From: Bacillota bacterium
Lineage (GTDB): Bacteria > Bacillota > Clostridia > Clostridiales > Clostridiaceae
Assembly (NCBI GenBank): GCA_021781655.1
Contig: JAJXWJ010000002.1
Coordinates: 46,029-110,028 of the forward strand
Direction of reading: 5' to 3'
Length of the DNA stretch: 64,000 bases
Shown here: positions 19,278 through 27,477 of the stretch, one piece after another
Numbering within the stretch: the first letter of the stretch is position 1
How the letters are laid out: every line of letters begins with the position of its first letter
Program-made: the position numbers and the translations under genes
Notes under the pieces: generated by a model
What the model was told of the DNA's origin: nothing
What the model saw: the letters and a program-made list of their open reading frames with translations, nothing else
The model's database searches: none

Positions 19278-19509
19278 TGTGAAATTACATTTGAATATTT
19301 GTAATTAAATTAATATATAACATATAATTTTTAACTTATTTCCTCAAATATTCACAATCTATACTTATAAAAGCTTGTATTAAGAATAAAAATGAGTAAA
19401 TAATTGAATGTGTTTAAATTATAAAAAAAGTAAAATAAATATGAGGTAAACAAAAGAGATATAATTTTATAGATTAAATGTAAATGATTACGAAAAGGAG
19501 GAAATAGTG
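19278..19509 (+). promoter_or_regulatory. intergenic promoter region of the deglycosidase operon
   Basis: AT-rich, no gene. TGTAAATGATTACG at 19479-19492, next to the ribosome site, resembles the TGTAAACG operators of neighbouring units with one change in the core. Confidence 0.35.
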
Positions 19510-20397
19510 ATGAGTAATAATTTAATGAAAAAACCTAAAAGAGGAGTATCGCTATACAGTTACAATGGAGATTATGGGGTTTCAATGAGTCTAGAAGATA
19601 TGTTTGAAGAAATGAATGATATGGGTGCTAGGGGCTTAGAAATTTTGGCAAACTCTCATATTGAAGGGTATCCAAATCCTAGCGAAGAATGGCTTGAAAA
19701 TTGGGATAGGCTTATTAAAAAGTATGATATTGTACCAGTTGAATATGGACATTGGGTAGATTCACGTTTATATAAAGGTAGAGAACTAACCTCTGAAGAA
19801 TCAGTTGCTATGCTAGAACGTGATTTTAAGCTTGCTAACAGATTAGGCTTTAAAATTCTTAGAACTAAACTTGGTGTAATTGATGATGATTTAACTCCTG
19901 TAGAAAATTGGAGAGAATTTATAAAAATGGCACTTCCTTTAGCTGAAAAATATGATGTACGTATGTGCCCAGAAATTCATGCACCAACGCTTTTGAACTC
20001 TAAAATGGTTAAGGAATATGTAGAATTCATTAAGGAAACAGATACTAAATATTTTGGCTTAAACATTGATTTTGGTGTATTCCAGACAAGTGCCTTAGAT
20101 GCTAGTGAATATGGTCCTGGAGACTGGGTGATGCCTCTAGGAGGCCACAGTGAAGTTGAAGAGATTGTGCCACTACTTCCATATGTATATTGCACACATG
20201 CAAAATTTATAAAGGTATCAGAGGATTATGTAGAAGTTACAACTCCATATGAAAAAATAATAAATACTTTAATTGAAAATCAGTGGGATGGATATATGCT
20301 AAGTGAATATGAAGGTCCATTTGCAAAGAAGGCAGGATATCCATCTATACAAATAAGAAGACAGCATATTATGATGAAAAAATTGCTTGGCGAATAG
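19510..20397 (+). CDS. C-glycoside deglycosidase alpha subunit (DgpC/CarC-like)
   Basis: A 295-residue TIM-barrel protein of the sugar phosphate isomerase/epimerase superfamily. The expected divalent-metal ligands are visible: Glu155 (PEIH), Asp187 (NIDFG), His230 (CTHAKF) and Glu266 (SEYEG); His157 lies beside the first. With the beta subunit it cleaves the C-C bond between a 3-keto-glucose and its aromatic aglycone by a beta-elimination-like reaction in the cytoplasm. The assignment rests on the barrel type plus the directly adjoining DUF6379-type subunit, a pairing specific to these enzymes. GTG at 19507 is in frame but AAGGAGG fits the ATG at 19510. The next start lies 17 bases past its stop. 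Confidence 0.85.
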   Translation: MSNNLMKKPKRGVSLYSYNGDYGVSMSLEDMFEEMNDMGARGLEILANSHIEGYPNPSEEWLENWDRLIKKYDIVPVEYGHWVDSRLYKGRELTSEESVAMLERDFKLANRLGFKILRTKLGVIDDDLTPVENWREFIKMALPLAEKYDVRMCPEIHAPTLLNSKMVKEYVEFIKETDTKYFGLNIDFGVFQTSALDASEYGPGDWVMPLGGHSEVEEIVPLLPYVYCTHAKFIKVSEDYVEVTTPYEKIINTLIENQWDGYMLSEYEGPFAKKAGYPSIQIRRQHIMMKKLLGE

Positions 20398-20413
20398 AGA
20401 AAGGAGAATATAT

Positions 20414-20821
20414 ATGTTAGATAGAGAGTGCATACAATCAAGAGGTTTTAGAAATGTAGAGATTAACGGTGAAATTTGCGGATTTCAATTAAAGATTAGA
20501 TCTTTATATTATAGAGGAGTTTGGTTATCACAACTTCGACCTGCTACTGTTAAAGTGGATGGTGAAACTTTTTCAGGTGATCAAATTACTTGGACAATAA
20601 GTGGAGTAACATATGAGCAAGATGAAATGCTTAAACTAGGTGACGTTTTCTGGGGACTTTTAGAACCAGCAACACTTACAGTTAAAAAAGCTGGTGGACT
20701 AAAGGTAGGTTCACATGAAATTGAAGTTAAATATGAATATAGTTCTTCATATTTTCCGCCAGCAATGGATACATTGCTTAGTAGCACACCACATACAAGA
20801 ACTTTAACTATAGTTCAGTAA
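20414..20821 (+). CDS. C-glycoside deglycosidase beta subunit (DUF6379, DgpB/CarB-like)
   Basis: A 135-residue beta-rich protein with no membrane segment. It begins MLDRECIQSRGFRNV and contains PATVKVDGE and TWTISGV, as in the small subunit of bacterial C-glycoside deglycosidases, which packs on the TIM-barrel subunit and completes the active site. An in-frame TTG at 20387 would overlap the alpha gene, but AAAGGAG places the start at 20414. Alpha and beta together form a two-gene operon ended by a hairpin. No second copy of either subunit is found in the window. Confidence 0.85.
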   Translation: MLDRECIQSRGFRNVEINGEICGFQLKIRSLYYRGVWLSQLRPATVKVDGETFSGDQITWTISGVTYEQDEMLKLGDVFWGLLEPATLTVKKAGGLKVGSHEIEVKYEYSSSYFPPAMDTLLSSTPHTRTLTIVQ

Positions 20822-20837
20822 TCGATTGTATATATTA

Positions 20838-20872
20838 ATGAGGCTGTCAAATATTAGATAGCTTCATTTTTT
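20838..20872 (+). terminator. terminator after the deglycosidase operon
   Basis: ATGAGGCTGTC pairs with GATAGCTTCAT using two G-U pairs; a T-run follows. Confidence 0.8.
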
Positions 20873-20976
20873 ATTTCTTTATGAGAAATATTAAAAATTT
20901 AATTCGAAATTTTAACCAAAATATATTAAAGAGTATGAAAAGAATTTAATTGATAACATTTTTTATATAAAAGAAC

Positions 20977-21000
20977 AATTTAAAGAATGCGTTTACATAT
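20977..21000 (+). promoter_or_regulatory. shared 24-bp control element, copy 2
   Basis: Identical over 24 bases to 16194-16217. It lies 63 bases before the epimerase operon (21063), tying that operon to the same regulator as the DgpA-like gene. Confidence 0.65.
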
Positions 21001-21062
21001 CTAATTTGCTAAAATTGTATTATCAAAATGATGCAAACTTATTTTATAAGGAGAGGATATAA

Positions 21063-21977
21063 ATGAAATTAGGATTAAATAGTGCTATTTTAGGAGATTT
21101 AAGCTTTGAACAACTAGTTGATTTTGCTGCTGAAAATGACTTAGAATGTTTGGAAGTTTGCTGTTGGCCTAAAGGTAAAGCAGAAAGAAGATACGCAGGT
21201 GTATCACATATAGATATTTCAGATTTAGATGAAGAAAAAGTTAAATATATCAAAAATTATTGCAAAACAAAGAATGTTGATATATCAGCATTAGCATATT
21301 ACCCAAATACGTTAGATGAAGATTTAGAAAAAAGAAATGTGTATGTAAAGCACCTTTATAATCTTATAGATGCAAGCAGCAAGCTTGGCGTTAATATGGT
21401 AACTACATTTTTAGGAAGGGTTCCAAGTAAGACTGTAGAAGAAAATTTAGAAATAGTAAAAGAAGTTTGGCCTCCAATAATTAAATATGCTGAAGAAAAG
21501 GGAGTAAAAATAGCAATAGAAAATTGTCCAATGCTATTTACAAATGATGAATGGCCAGGTGGACAAAATCTTATGACTACACCAGCTATTTGGAGAGAAG
21601 TATTTAAAATACTAGACAGCGATAACTTTGGAATAAATTACGACCCATCCCATTTTGTATGGCAACAAATCGATTATATTAAACCGATATATGAGTTTAA
21701 AAATAAAATTTTCCATGTACATTATAAAGATATTAAAATATTTAAGGACAAACTAGATGATGTTGGTATAATGGCAACACCTTTAAAATATATGTCACCA
21801 AAGCTTCCTGGTCTTGGAGATATTGATTGGGGGAAATATGTTTCTGCATTAACAGATATCGGTTATAAAGGCTATACATGCATAGAAATCGAAGATAAAG
21901 CTTTTGAAGGAACTATTGAAGATTCTAAAAAGTCAGTAATTCAAACTACTAGATATTTAAGAAATTTTGTAATTTAA
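21063..21977 (+). CDS. sugar phosphate isomerase/epimerase-type TIM-barrel protein
   Basis: A 304-residue AP-endonuclease-2/IolE-like barrel. Metal-ligand motifs are visible: IENCP (Glu), NYDPSH (Asp and His), HVHYKD (His) and CIEIED (Glu). Members isomerise or epimerise keto-sugars and inososes. Standing in an operon with a Gfo/Idh enzyme and close to the deglycosidase, it is a good candidate to process the 3-keto-sugar released after C-C cleavage; the exact reaction is inferred. AAGGAGAGG precedes the ATG. It is more distant in sequence from the deglycosidase alpha subunit than a duplicate would be, and has no beta partner. Confidence 0.8.
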   Translation: MKLGLNSAILGDLSFEQLVDFAAENDLECLEVCCWPKGKAERRYAGVSHIDISDLDEEKVKYIKNYCKTKNVDISALAYYPNTLDEDLEKRNVYVKHLYNLIDASSKLGVNMVTTFLGRVPSKTVEENLEIVKEVWPPIIKYAEEKGVKIAIENCPMLFTNDEWPGGQNLMTTPAIWREVFKILDSDNFGINYDPSHFVWQQIDYIKPIYEFKNKIFHVHYKDIKIFKDKLDDVGIMATPLKYMSPKLPGLGDIDWGKYVSALTDIGYKGYTCIEIEDKAFEGTIEDSKKSVIQTTRYLRNFVI

Positions 21978-21991
21978 GGAGATGTAAAAAG

Positions 21992-23053
21992 ATGAGTGTT
22001 AAATTTGGAATAATAGGTTTTGGATTCATGGGACATATACATGAACAAATGTTGAATTCATTAAAAAATGCTGAGCTTCTTGCAATTTGCGATATTGATG
22101 AGGAGAAAATGAAAGATTCTACTTCAAAAGGAATCTTAAAAACTAGTAATATAGATGAACTTTTGAATATTAAGGAAATAGATACAGTAATAATTTCTGT
22201 TAGCAACCATGTTCATAAGGAAGTTGTAACAAAAGCAGCAAAGAAAGGTAAAAATATTATTTGTGAAAAGCCAGCTGCTATGACTGTTAAAGAATTTGAT
22301 GAAATGGTAGTAGAAGTTAAAAATGCAGGAGTGAAATTTACTGTTCATCAACAACGTAGATTTGATGAAGATTTTAGAACTGCAAAACAAGTATTTGATG
22401 AGAAATCTTTAGGAAATGTTTATACAATTCAGTCTATGCTTTATGGAATAAACGGAAATATGCACGATTGGCATGTTTATAAAAAATACGGCGGCGGTAT
22501 GTTGTATGACTGGGGTGTTCATTTAATAGACCAAATGCTATTTATGGTTGATAGCAAAATCAAGACCATTTATGCAGATTTAAGAAATGTTATAAATGAA
22601 GAAGTAGATGATTATTTCAAAATATGGTTAAGATTTGAGAATGGCATAACTGGAGAAATCGAACTTGGAACATATTTCTTAGCTGATAAGCCAAAGTGGT
22701 TTGAAAGACATTGGTTTATAGGCGGAGATAAGGGAAGCATGTACTGTGATGGTTTTGAACCTGAAGGTAAAATAGCAAGAACAACAAGACTTTTAACAAA
22801 TGTTCCAGGAAAAACAACTATGACAGCATCTGGACCTACCCGTTCCTTTGGACCACCTCCAGAAGGAGTTTTAATTACAGAGGAATTACCAAAGGTTAAC
22901 TTTGAGCATGTTATGTTTTTCGAAAATTATATAAATGCAATAGAAGGAAAAGAAGAGCTTTTAGTTAAAATACCAGAGGTTAGAAGAGTACTTGCTGTTA
23001 TGGAAGCTGTTAGAGAGTCAGCTAAAACAGGAAAATCCATCGATTTTGAATAA
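21992..23053 (+). CDS. Gfo/Idh/MocA oxidoreductase (353-residue type)
   Basis: A 353-residue dehydrogenase: Rossmann motif GFGFMGHIHE, EKPAAM with the family Lys, and GGGMLYDWGVHLID in the active-site region. It is nearly the same protein as the gene at 48744: long blocks such as HDWHVYKKYGGGMLYDW are identical. It probably reduces or oxidises a keto-sugar intermediate with NAD(H), for example returning 3-keto-glucose to glucose after deglycosylation; this is inference. Operon: 14 bases after the epimerase, 31 bases before the flavodoxin-like gene. AAGGAGATG precedes the ATG. Confidence 0.82.
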   Translation: MSVKFGIIGFGFMGHIHEQMLNSLKNAELLAICDIDEEKMKDSTSKGILKTSNIDELLNIKEIDTVIISVSNHVHKEVVTKAAKKGKNIICEKPAAMTVKEFDEMVVEVKNAGVKFTVHQQRRFDEDFRTAKQVFDEKSLGNVYTIQSMLYGINGNMHDWHVYKKYGGGMLYDWGVHLIDQMLFMVDSKIKTIYADLRNVINEEVDDYFKIWLRFENGITGEIELGTYFLADKPKWFERHWFIGGDKGSMYCDGFEPEGKIARTTRLLTNVPGKTTMTASGPTRSFGPPPEGVLITEELPKVNFEHVMFFENYINAIEGKEELLVKIPEVRRVLAVMEAVRESAKTGKSIDFE

Positions 23054-23084
23054 AAAAATTTAATAACATAAAGGAAGTATAATA

Positions 23085-24041
23085 ATGTCTAAAAAGAAAG
23101 TATTAGGAATATCGTTTGGAAGAAAAATGAGCAACACTGAAGTAATGATAAAAACTGCATTAATGGAATGTGAGAAGGCTGGCAATGAGGTCAAATTTAT
23201 TCGTGCAGATGATTTAAATATTCAAGATTGTACAGGATGTATTGCTTGTGTTGTAGGATTACTTCAAGGTGCCAGTGGGAAATGCGTTATAAAGGATGAT
23301 ATGCATATAATTGATGAAGCTTTGATGGAATGTGATGCTGTTATAGTTGGTTCACCAACATACGTTTTAGCTCCTACTGGAAGATTTAAAACTGTATGCG
23401 ATAGATTGGGACCATCTCATGATGTAGCCTTTAGAACAGAAGCTAAGAAAGCTGGAATAGAAAGAGGAGGAAAACCAGAACAGCTTCCAGATGAAAGATC
23501 CTTTAAAAAGAGAATTGGTGCGCTTATAACTGTTGGTGGAGCAATGACGCAAAACTGGTTGTCATTTGCTATGCCTTCTATGTATGAGTTTACAATTTCA
23601 ATGGGAACAAGTGTAGTTGATAAATATGAATATTTTGGTGCAATGGCACATGAACACGTAGTTGGAAATAAAGAAGTAATGGATCGTATGGTAGTAATGG
23701 GACAAAATATTGCAGAAGCTTTAAAGTGTGAAGACGATACAGAACTTACAAAATGGAGAGGTAACGATGAAGGCATTTGTCCAGTTTGTCATTGTGATAT
23801 GCTTACAGTATTGCATAAGGAAAACAAAGTTGAATGTCCGGTTTGCGGAATTAGCGGTGATTTGGCATTAGTAGATGGTAAAATTAAAGTTAACTTTAGT
23901 GAGGCAGAAAAGAATCGTTCAAGACTATTTTATGCTGGAAAGCTTGAACATCAAGTTGAAATTTCTACAAAAGCAGTAGGACCCGGACAAATCCCAAATA
24001 AAAAAGAACTACTTGAAAAATATCTTGGATATGGCGAGTAG
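23085..24041 (+). CDS. flavodoxin-like NAD(P)H-dependent FMN reductase with Cys cluster and zinc ribbon
   Basis: A 318-residue protein. The N-terminal ~200 residues form a flavodoxin-like FMN reductase domain (VLGISFGRKMSNTE; SPTYVLAPTGRFK). Inside it is a CTGCIAC motif with a further Cys eleven residues on, reminiscent of iron-sulfur flavoproteins. The C-terminal part has two CxxC pairs (CPVC and CPVCG), a zinc-ribbon or rubredoxin-like knuckle. Two paralogues lie at 31410 and 47575. It may be an ene-reductase acting on the aglycone, or an electron carrier between the NuoG/GltD protein and other enzymes. The flavin-fold call is firm, the role open. It ends the operon. Confidence 0.75.
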   Translation: MSKKKVLGISFGRKMSNTEVMIKTALMECEKAGNEVKFIRADDLNIQDCTGCIACVVGLLQGASGKCVIKDDMHIIDEALMECDAVIVGSPTYVLAPTGRFKTVCDRLGPSHDVAFRTEAKKAGIERGGKPEQLPDERSFKKRIGALITVGGAMTQNWLSFAMPSMYEFTISMGTSVVDKYEYFGAMAHEHVVGNKEVMDRMVVMGQNIAEALKCEDDTELTKWRGNDEGICPVCHCDMLTVLHKENKVECPVCGISGDLALVDGKIKVNFSEAEKNRSRLFYAGKLEHQVEISTKAVGPGQIPNKKELLEKYLGYGE

Positions 24042-24050
24042 ATAAGAAGT

Positions 24051-24080
24051 AAAAAAGGAACATTGATTTGTTCCTTTTTT
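24051..24080. terminator. bidirectional terminator between convergent genes
   Basis: 12-bp stem AAAAAAGGAACA / TGTTCCTTTTTT serves the flavodoxin-like operon (+) and the PucR-type gene (-). Confidence 0.85.
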
Positions 24081-25329
24081 ATTGTGCATTTTTTATATAT
24101 TCATCAATTGCAAAAGACAGTTCCAGTAAAAACATAGCTTTGCTATCAGTTATAGATAGATTAAATAAATCTTCTATCTTTTTTATTCTATAAAAAAAGG
24201 TGCTCCTATGAATATGTAATATTTCAGAAGTTTTTGTGGCATTTCGATTATTTTTTAAAAAAGACTTTAATGTTAAAACTAGTTCAGTATTATAATCCTT
24301 ATCATATTGTTTTAAAAGAGCAACCTCGTAAAGCACATAAGATCGAAGCTCATTAATTGTACAATTATCCAGTATATTATATAGCATCATATCTGAGGTC
24401 TCAAAAAGTGTTTTGTCAGGAAAGTAAAGTTTTCCAGTGGCAAGTGTTTTGAAAGCTTGTTTACAATAGATGTCAGCTTCTAAAGGATTTGTGAAGTTTT
24501 GGCTAATGGAAGCCTTTACGTTATTTCTATATAAAAAATTGATTAATTCTAAGTATTTTTTATCTTTAATCTTAAATGGTATATCTTGAGAAATTAAAAG
24601 TACAATATTTTCTTTGTAAACTAAGGACATCATATTTGGATAAACTATCCTTAACTGATCCATTTGCTTCCTATTAAACAAAGCGTTATCAGTGGAATCA
24701 TCGCATGAAATGGCTATGATGCAAATATATTTATAAATATTTTTTTCTAAAATATGTAATTTTGAATATAAAGTTTCTAAAGTTTCAAATTTTCCTTCCA
24801 ATAAATCAGTTAGAAAATATTCATATTGAAGTCCGGTTTTATTTACAAAGTAATCGTGTTTTTGCATTTCGATGGATATAACTTGTGAAATTACAGTTGC
24901 TAGCTTTAGTTCATCCTCTGTAGGTTTACAATTATCATAACAAATACCAATATGTCCTACAACTATATTTTTAATTCTAATCGCACAAAATACCCATATA
25001 TTATTTGGATGATCAGGGGTAGTAGTATAAAATGCTGTTGAATGGCTATATATATTTTCTATTAATTTATATTTTTTCATACTTTCTATTTCTAAGGGAT
25101 CTAAATAAACCATATCTTTGCTAAATTTTATTCCATAGGTCATATTTTTACTAAGTGAAGAAGCGGCAGTGATGTTATAAGTAGAATCACACACAAAAAT
25201 TGGCTTTTTATAATATTGCTCAGCTATGGAAAGAATATCTTTTATTCCATTACCAAGGTTTAGGCATTCATATAGTGCTAATTTATATTTTAAAAGATTT
25301 GAATCCTCGTTTCCATTTGTCGTATTCAT
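24079..25329 (-). CDS. PucR/CdaR-type transcriptional regulator
   Basis: A 416-residue protein. The C-terminal ~60 residues hold the helix-turn-helix of the PucR/CdaR family (ILHIHRSTFFYRIKKIEDL); the N-terminal half is GAF-like and probably binds a small effector, perhaps an aromatic. Its AUG follows GGGAGG on the minus strand. It is transcribed divergently from the flavoprotein gene at 25532; a 13-bp inverted repeat with one mismatch in the shared promoter region is the probable operator. Family assignment is firm; effector and direction of control are not known. Confidence 0.85.
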   Translation of the reverse strand: MNTTNGNEDSNLLKYKLALYECLNLGNGIKDILSIAEQYYKKPIFVCDSTYNITAASSLSKNMTYGIKFSKDMVYLDPLEIESMKKYKLIENIYSHSTAFYTTTPDHPNNIWVFCAIRIKNIVVGHIGICYDNCKPTEDELKLATVISQVISIEMQKHDYFVNKTGLQYEYFLTDLLEGKFETLETLYSKLHILEKNIYKYICIIAISCDDSTDNALFNRKQMDQLRIVYPNMMSLVYKENIVLLISQDIPFKIKDKKYLELINFLYRNNVKASISQNFTNPLEADIYCKQAFKTLATGKLYFPDKTLFETSDMMLYNILDNCTINELRSYVLYEVALLKQYDKDYNTELVLTLKSFLKNNRNATKTSEILHIHRSTFFYRIKKIEDLFNLSITDSKAMFLLELSFAIDEYIKNAQ

Positions 25330-25393
25330 ATTTATAACCTCCCTATTTTAATATAAGTATATATACTTGTATATAAGTTATCATCAATATTTT

Positions 25394-25433
25394 GTTGAAA
25401 TAAACGTTTTCAAAATGAGACGTTTTTTTCAAC
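25394..25433. promoter_or_regulatory. inverted repeat in the divergent PucR/flavoprotein promoter region
   Basis: GTTGAAATAAACG and CGTTTTTTTCAAC form 13-bp arms with one mismatch around a 14-base spacer. It lies 65 bases from the regulator's start and 98 from the flavoprotein's. Confidence 0.6.
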
Positions 25434-25531
25434 ATTTGTCGGAAGAAACATAATAATTGTGATGATATACTAACGTCATAATAACATATTGTGTTTGTAT
25501 GGAGCAATAAAATTAATGGAGGTTAAAGAAT

Positions 25532-27013
25532 ATGAAGAAAATAGAAACAGACGTAATAGTAGTTGCAGCTGGACTTTCAGGACTTGCTGCTGCTATTTCT
25601 GCAGCTGAAAATGGAGCAAAAGTAACTGTATTTGAAAAATCAAATACAACTGGCGGAGCAGCAAATATGGGTATGGGACCACTAGGTGTAGGTTCTCCGA
25701 TTCAAAAAAATCAGATGGTTTCACTAACTCCAGGAGAAGCTTTTAGAAAGCATATGTATTTTACTCATTATAGAGTTGATGCTAGACTAGTTCGTGATTA
25801 TTATTTTAAATCTGGAGAAACAATTGAATGGCTTATGGATATGGGGGTAGAATTTGTTGGTGTTCAAAGAGCTTTTAGTGCTCCTGAAAACACAAGAGCT
25901 TATTCTGATGGAGAATTCACATGGCATGTTGTAAAACCAGAAGGAGGCGGCATTCCAGGACCAAGAGCAGCAACTTCTATGACTAAAAAAATGACAGAAA
26001 GAGCTGTAGAACTAGGAGTAGAAATAATTTTTGAAACTCCAGTAAGTAAGATTATTACTGAAAACGGAGAAGCTGTTGGTGTAATAGCTAAAAATAAAGC
26101 TGGAGAAGAAATAGAAGCAAGAGCAAAAGCAGTAATACTTGCGACTGGAGGCTTTGGAGATAATCCAGAAATGATAAAAGAAGAGACAGGCTATGAGTTT
26201 GGTAAAACTATTTTTAATTTTGCTATACCTGGAATGAAGGGTGAAGGAATCAAAATGGCTTGGGAAGCTGGTGCTGGACATACCAATGCCAATATGGAGC
26301 TAATGTATCAATTACCAGATAATATGAATCATTTCATTTTAGATGGAGCATTTCGTCAGCCATGTTTATGGGTGAATAAACTTGGTCAAAGATTTATGCC
26401 AGAAGATCAAATAGCAAATACAACTTTTACAGGTAATGCAATTACTGCTCAACCAGGCAGCGTTGCTTATTCAATATTTGATAGTAAGATGTTAAAGAAA
26501 TATAAGAAAAAAGGTCCAGATATAGTTTCTCACGTTCATCCACACGATTTATTTGATAATTTTGATGAAGAATGGGAAAGGGATCTTCAAAATGGTTATG
26601 AACCTATAGCACAAGGTGATAGTATTGAGGAATTAGCAAAAAATGCAGGAATTGATATTGAAGGTTTAGTTAATCAAGTGGAAGAATACAACGAAATGTG
26701 TGCTGAAGGCTTTGATGAAATATTCGAAAAAGATAGAAAATATATGCAGCCAATTGAAAAAGGGCCTTTTTATTGCTGCCGTCAAAATGTAGGAGCATAT
26801 GGCTCTATAGGCGGAATTTTAATAAATCATAAGACCGAAGTTATGACAGAAGATTATAAAGTTATTCCTGGTTTATATGCTGTAGGTACAGATGCTTGTA
26901 ATATTTTTGGAGACAGTTATCCATTCATATTATCGGGAAACACTATGGGCTTTTGTTTAAACAGCGGAAGAATAGCTGGAGAAAATGCAGCTGAAAAATT
27001 AAATGAGTTTTAA
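25532..27013 (+). CDS. FAD-dependent oxidoreductase, fumarate-reductase/3-ketosteroid-dehydrogenase-like
   Basis: A 493-residue soluble flavoprotein with the FAD_binding_2 fold. The N terminus is DVIVVAAGLSGLAAA, so the first Gly of the usual GxGxxG is Ala; FEKSNTTGGAANMGMG follows. The C-terminal FAD motif is GLYAVGTDACNIFGD. There is no FMN-binding or cytochrome domain and no export signal. Relatives reduce activated C=C bonds. In this setting it is a candidate enzyme for reducing the enone of a flavonoid-type aglycone or opening its heterocycle; this is inference. AATGGAGG precedes the ATG. A paralogue is at 50986. It stands alone between the PucR operator and a repeat element. Confidence 0.8.
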   Translation: MKKIETDVIVVAAGLSGLAAAISAAENGAKVTVFEKSNTTGGAANMGMGPLGVGSPIQKNQMVSLTPGEAFRKHMYFTHYRVDARLVRDYYFKSGETIEWLMDMGVEFVGVQRAFSAPENTRAYSDGEFTWHVVKPEGGGIPGPRAATSMTKKMTERAVELGVEIIFETPVSKIITENGEAVGVIAKNKAGEEIEARAKAVILATGGFGDNPEMIKEETGYEFGKTIFNFAIPGMKGEGIKMAWEAGAGHTNANMELMYQLPDNMNHFILDGAFRQPCLWVNKLGQRFMPEDQIANTTFTGNAITAQPGSVAYSIFDSKMLKKYKKKGPDIVSHVHPHDLFDNFDEEWERDLQNGYEPIAQGDSIEELAKNAGIDIEGLVNQVEEYNEMCAEGFDEIFEKDRKYMQPIEKGPFYCCRQNVGAYGSIGGILINHKTEVMTEDYKVIPGLYAVGTDACNIFGDSYPFILSGNTMGFCLNSGRIAGENAAEKLNEF

Positions 27014-27028
27014 TGAGTAAAAGAAAGA

Positions 27029-27394
27029 ATTACGCACCTTTGGGGTTTGGGCGTGCCCATGGGATTCCCCTACAAACGTTTTGAGGTCTCAAGCTATAAA
27101 ATGATTTAAAGTGAAACGCATTTATTTTTTAATTGACATTTGACAATGGACAATTAACAATGATGGTGGATTTTCCTACGCTTAGCTACGGAAAATCTTT
27201 AAATAATTATATTGCCTAAAGGCAATAAATTTCGTATGGTTTTGCTATGCAAAACCTAAAAATAATAATTTGCAGTTTTTCTGACTGAAAGGAAGAAAAA
27301 CATCCTTCATTGTCAATTCTCAATCGTCCATTGTCAATTAAAATATTCTGCGGTTAACTTTATAATGAATTTTAGAAGTAACTTGGTTCGTAAT
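27029..27394. repeat. MITE-like palindromic element, copy 1
   Basis: Imperfect terminal inverted repeats (ATTACGCACC... and, on the other strand, ATTACGAACCAAGTT...), inner repeats of the TTGACAATGGACAATT kind at both sides, and a core with ATTATTTTTAGGTTTTGCATAGCAAAACC. A related element lies at 37007-37327 with its core reversed. It contains no reading frame. A palindromic GGGCGTGCCC insertion (27050 region) near the left end is not in copy 2. Confidence 0.75.
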
Positions 27395-27477
27395 TTTATT
27401 TAATTTATCATAAGCTTTATTTTTTTTACCACATTTTGTGAAAAAAATAACTATTAAAAACACTAGGGGGATTAAAA

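Noticed and set aside
21063..21977. second C-glycoside deglycosidase alpha subunit
   Set aside because: It is the same broad fold, but differs in motif surroundings (IENCP, NYDPSH) and has no beta-subunit gene beside it; an epimerase role fits better.
27029..27394. CRISPR array or insertion sequence
   Set aside because: Repeats are palindromic and few, without regular spacers, and no transposase or cas gene is present; a MITE-like element explains them.
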